DNA from: Propionibacteriaceae bacterium
Lineage (GTDB): Bacteria > Actinomycetota > Actinomycetes > Propionibacteriales > Propionibacteriaceae
DNA length: 14,882 bases
Assembly (NCBI GenBank): GCA_009781325.1
Contig: WQYJ01000031.1
Coordinates: 1-14,882 of the forward strand
Direction of reading: 5' to 3'
This document shows positions 14,298 through 14,882 of this stretch, piece by piece. The first letter of the stretch is position 1, and the number at the start of each line of letters is the position of its first letter. The notes under the pieces were generated by a model, which saw only the letters and a list, made by a program, of their open reading frames with translations, ran no database searches and had not been told where the DNA came from. The position numbers were made by a program, and so were the translations under genes.

Positions 14298-14882
14298 AAG
14301 TTGAATGGAAGCCGTTTGGTGGGCTCTGCACCTTGGGCAGGACCCCTATCGACATTATTCCCGAGGCTACTTACCTGAAAGCAGGCGTACGCAGCTTCGG
14401 CAAGGGCATCTTCGATTATGAGCCGATGCCTGGAGCTGAGATAGGGAAACTCCGCTTTCATCCTCTCGAAGCAAATCGGCTCGTCTTCAGCAACATCAAA
14501 GCATGGGAAGGCGCGGTGGCCGTCACCGGAAACGATGAGGAAGGTCGCGTCGTCTCCAACCGCTTCCTCACATACCGCGCCAGCGACGAAGTGGTGCTCC
14601 GATATCTGTTGCATTGGTTCCTATCCACCCATGGAAACGCCACTCTTCAGATGGCATCGCCGGGTTCAGCAGACCGCAACCGCACGCTCTCCATCAACGC
14701 TCTCGAACGCATTCTTGTCCCCATCCCCAGCCGCCCCGACCAAGACCGCATCGCAGCCCACCTTGACTCCCTTGGGATTGCGGCGCATGTAGCGCCAACC
14801 ACGAACCTGGATGCAGCCATCGAACGTCTGATCCTTGAAGCCGCCAGCGACGCACCGCGTGTTCGCTTGAGTAGCATTCTGG
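14294..14882 (+). CDS. hsdS: type I restriction specificity subunit S (partial, cut by right edge)
   Basis: DNA-recognition subunit that sets the target sequence of the HsdR/M/S complex. 196 residues visible, open to the window end. Starts with GTG at 14294 (VKVEWKPFGGLCTLG) overlapping the hsdM stop as GTGA, so the two are translationally coupled. The first target-recognition domain shows the usual landmarks: ANRLVFSNIKAWEGAVAV, RVVSNRFLTYRA, then the S-repeat entry NALERILVPIPSRPDQDRIAAHLDSL. This is followed by the conserved helix beginning the central spacer. The second recognition domain lies beyond the edge, so the target and the integrity of the gene cannot be judged. Confidence 0.92.
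   Translation, partial: MKVEWKPFGGLCTLGRTPIDIIPEATYLKAGVRSFGKGIFDYEPMPGAEIGKLRFHPLEANRLVFSNIKAWEGAVAVTGNDEEGRVVSNRFLTYRASDEVVLRYLLHWFLSTHGNATLQMASPGSADRNRTLSINALERILVPIPSRPDQDRIAAHLDSLGIAAHVAPTTNLDAAIERLILEAASDAPRVRLSSIL

Noticed and set aside
1..14882. CRISPR array or insertion sequence
   Set aside because: No regularly spaced repeats, transposase motifs or terminal inverted repeats were seen on either strand.

Overview
The window looks like the chromosome of a moderately GC-rich actinobacterium (Actinomycetota); genus cannot be fixed from this sequence. The evidence is an orn gene next to tRNA-His, an actinobacterial-type HSP90-family gene coupled to a TPR gene, excisionase-like antitoxin/PIN pairs, tRNAs without an encoded CCA, and several genes that appear leaderless (a -10 box placed so that transcription would begin at or next to the start codon).

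Left part (1-4083, all minus strand): a leaderless-looking HEAT-repeat gene, then a probable operon of a divergent Hsp90-like ATPase, a TPR-like protein whose ATG overlaps the Hsp90 stop, and a metallo-beta-lactamase-fold hydrolase that runs off the left edge. This looks like a small chaperone/adaptor neighbourhood.

Middle part (about 4171-6503): a roughly 2.2 kb segment bounded by two 51-bp direct repeats (48/51 identical); the right copy lies 10 bp from the 3' end of tRNA-His. Inside is an excisionase/MerR-like antitoxin overlapping a PIN-domain toxin gene by 4 bp. The PIN protein is 456 aa, against about 190 aa usual. Its extra C-terminal ~250 residues resemble shortened portal proteins of actinobacteriophages, and the junction carries a 15-residue tandem duplication. 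Same-frame sequence beyond the stop codon looks like a decayed portal C-terminus. This is the most unusual object in the window.

Then come core-type genes: tRNA-His(GTG), oligoribonuclease (orn) and an MFS transporter, all on the minus strand, followed by tRNA-Arg(TCT) on the plus strand.

Right part (8640-14882, plus strand): a defence island starting directly after tRNA-Arg. It holds a type I restriction system of the EcoAI-like (type IB) size class, hsdR-hsdM-hsdS, with a type IV AbiEi/AbiEii toxin-antitoxin pair inserted between hsdR and hsdM. abiEi overlaps abiEii, abiEii ends 2 bp before hsdM, and hsdM overlaps hsdS, so the methylase and specificity genes probably depend on the AbiE promoter. 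That promoter carries a 10-bp perfect inverted repeat suited to binding by the AbiEi repressor. hsdR probably has its own promoter. hsdS is cut by the right edge.
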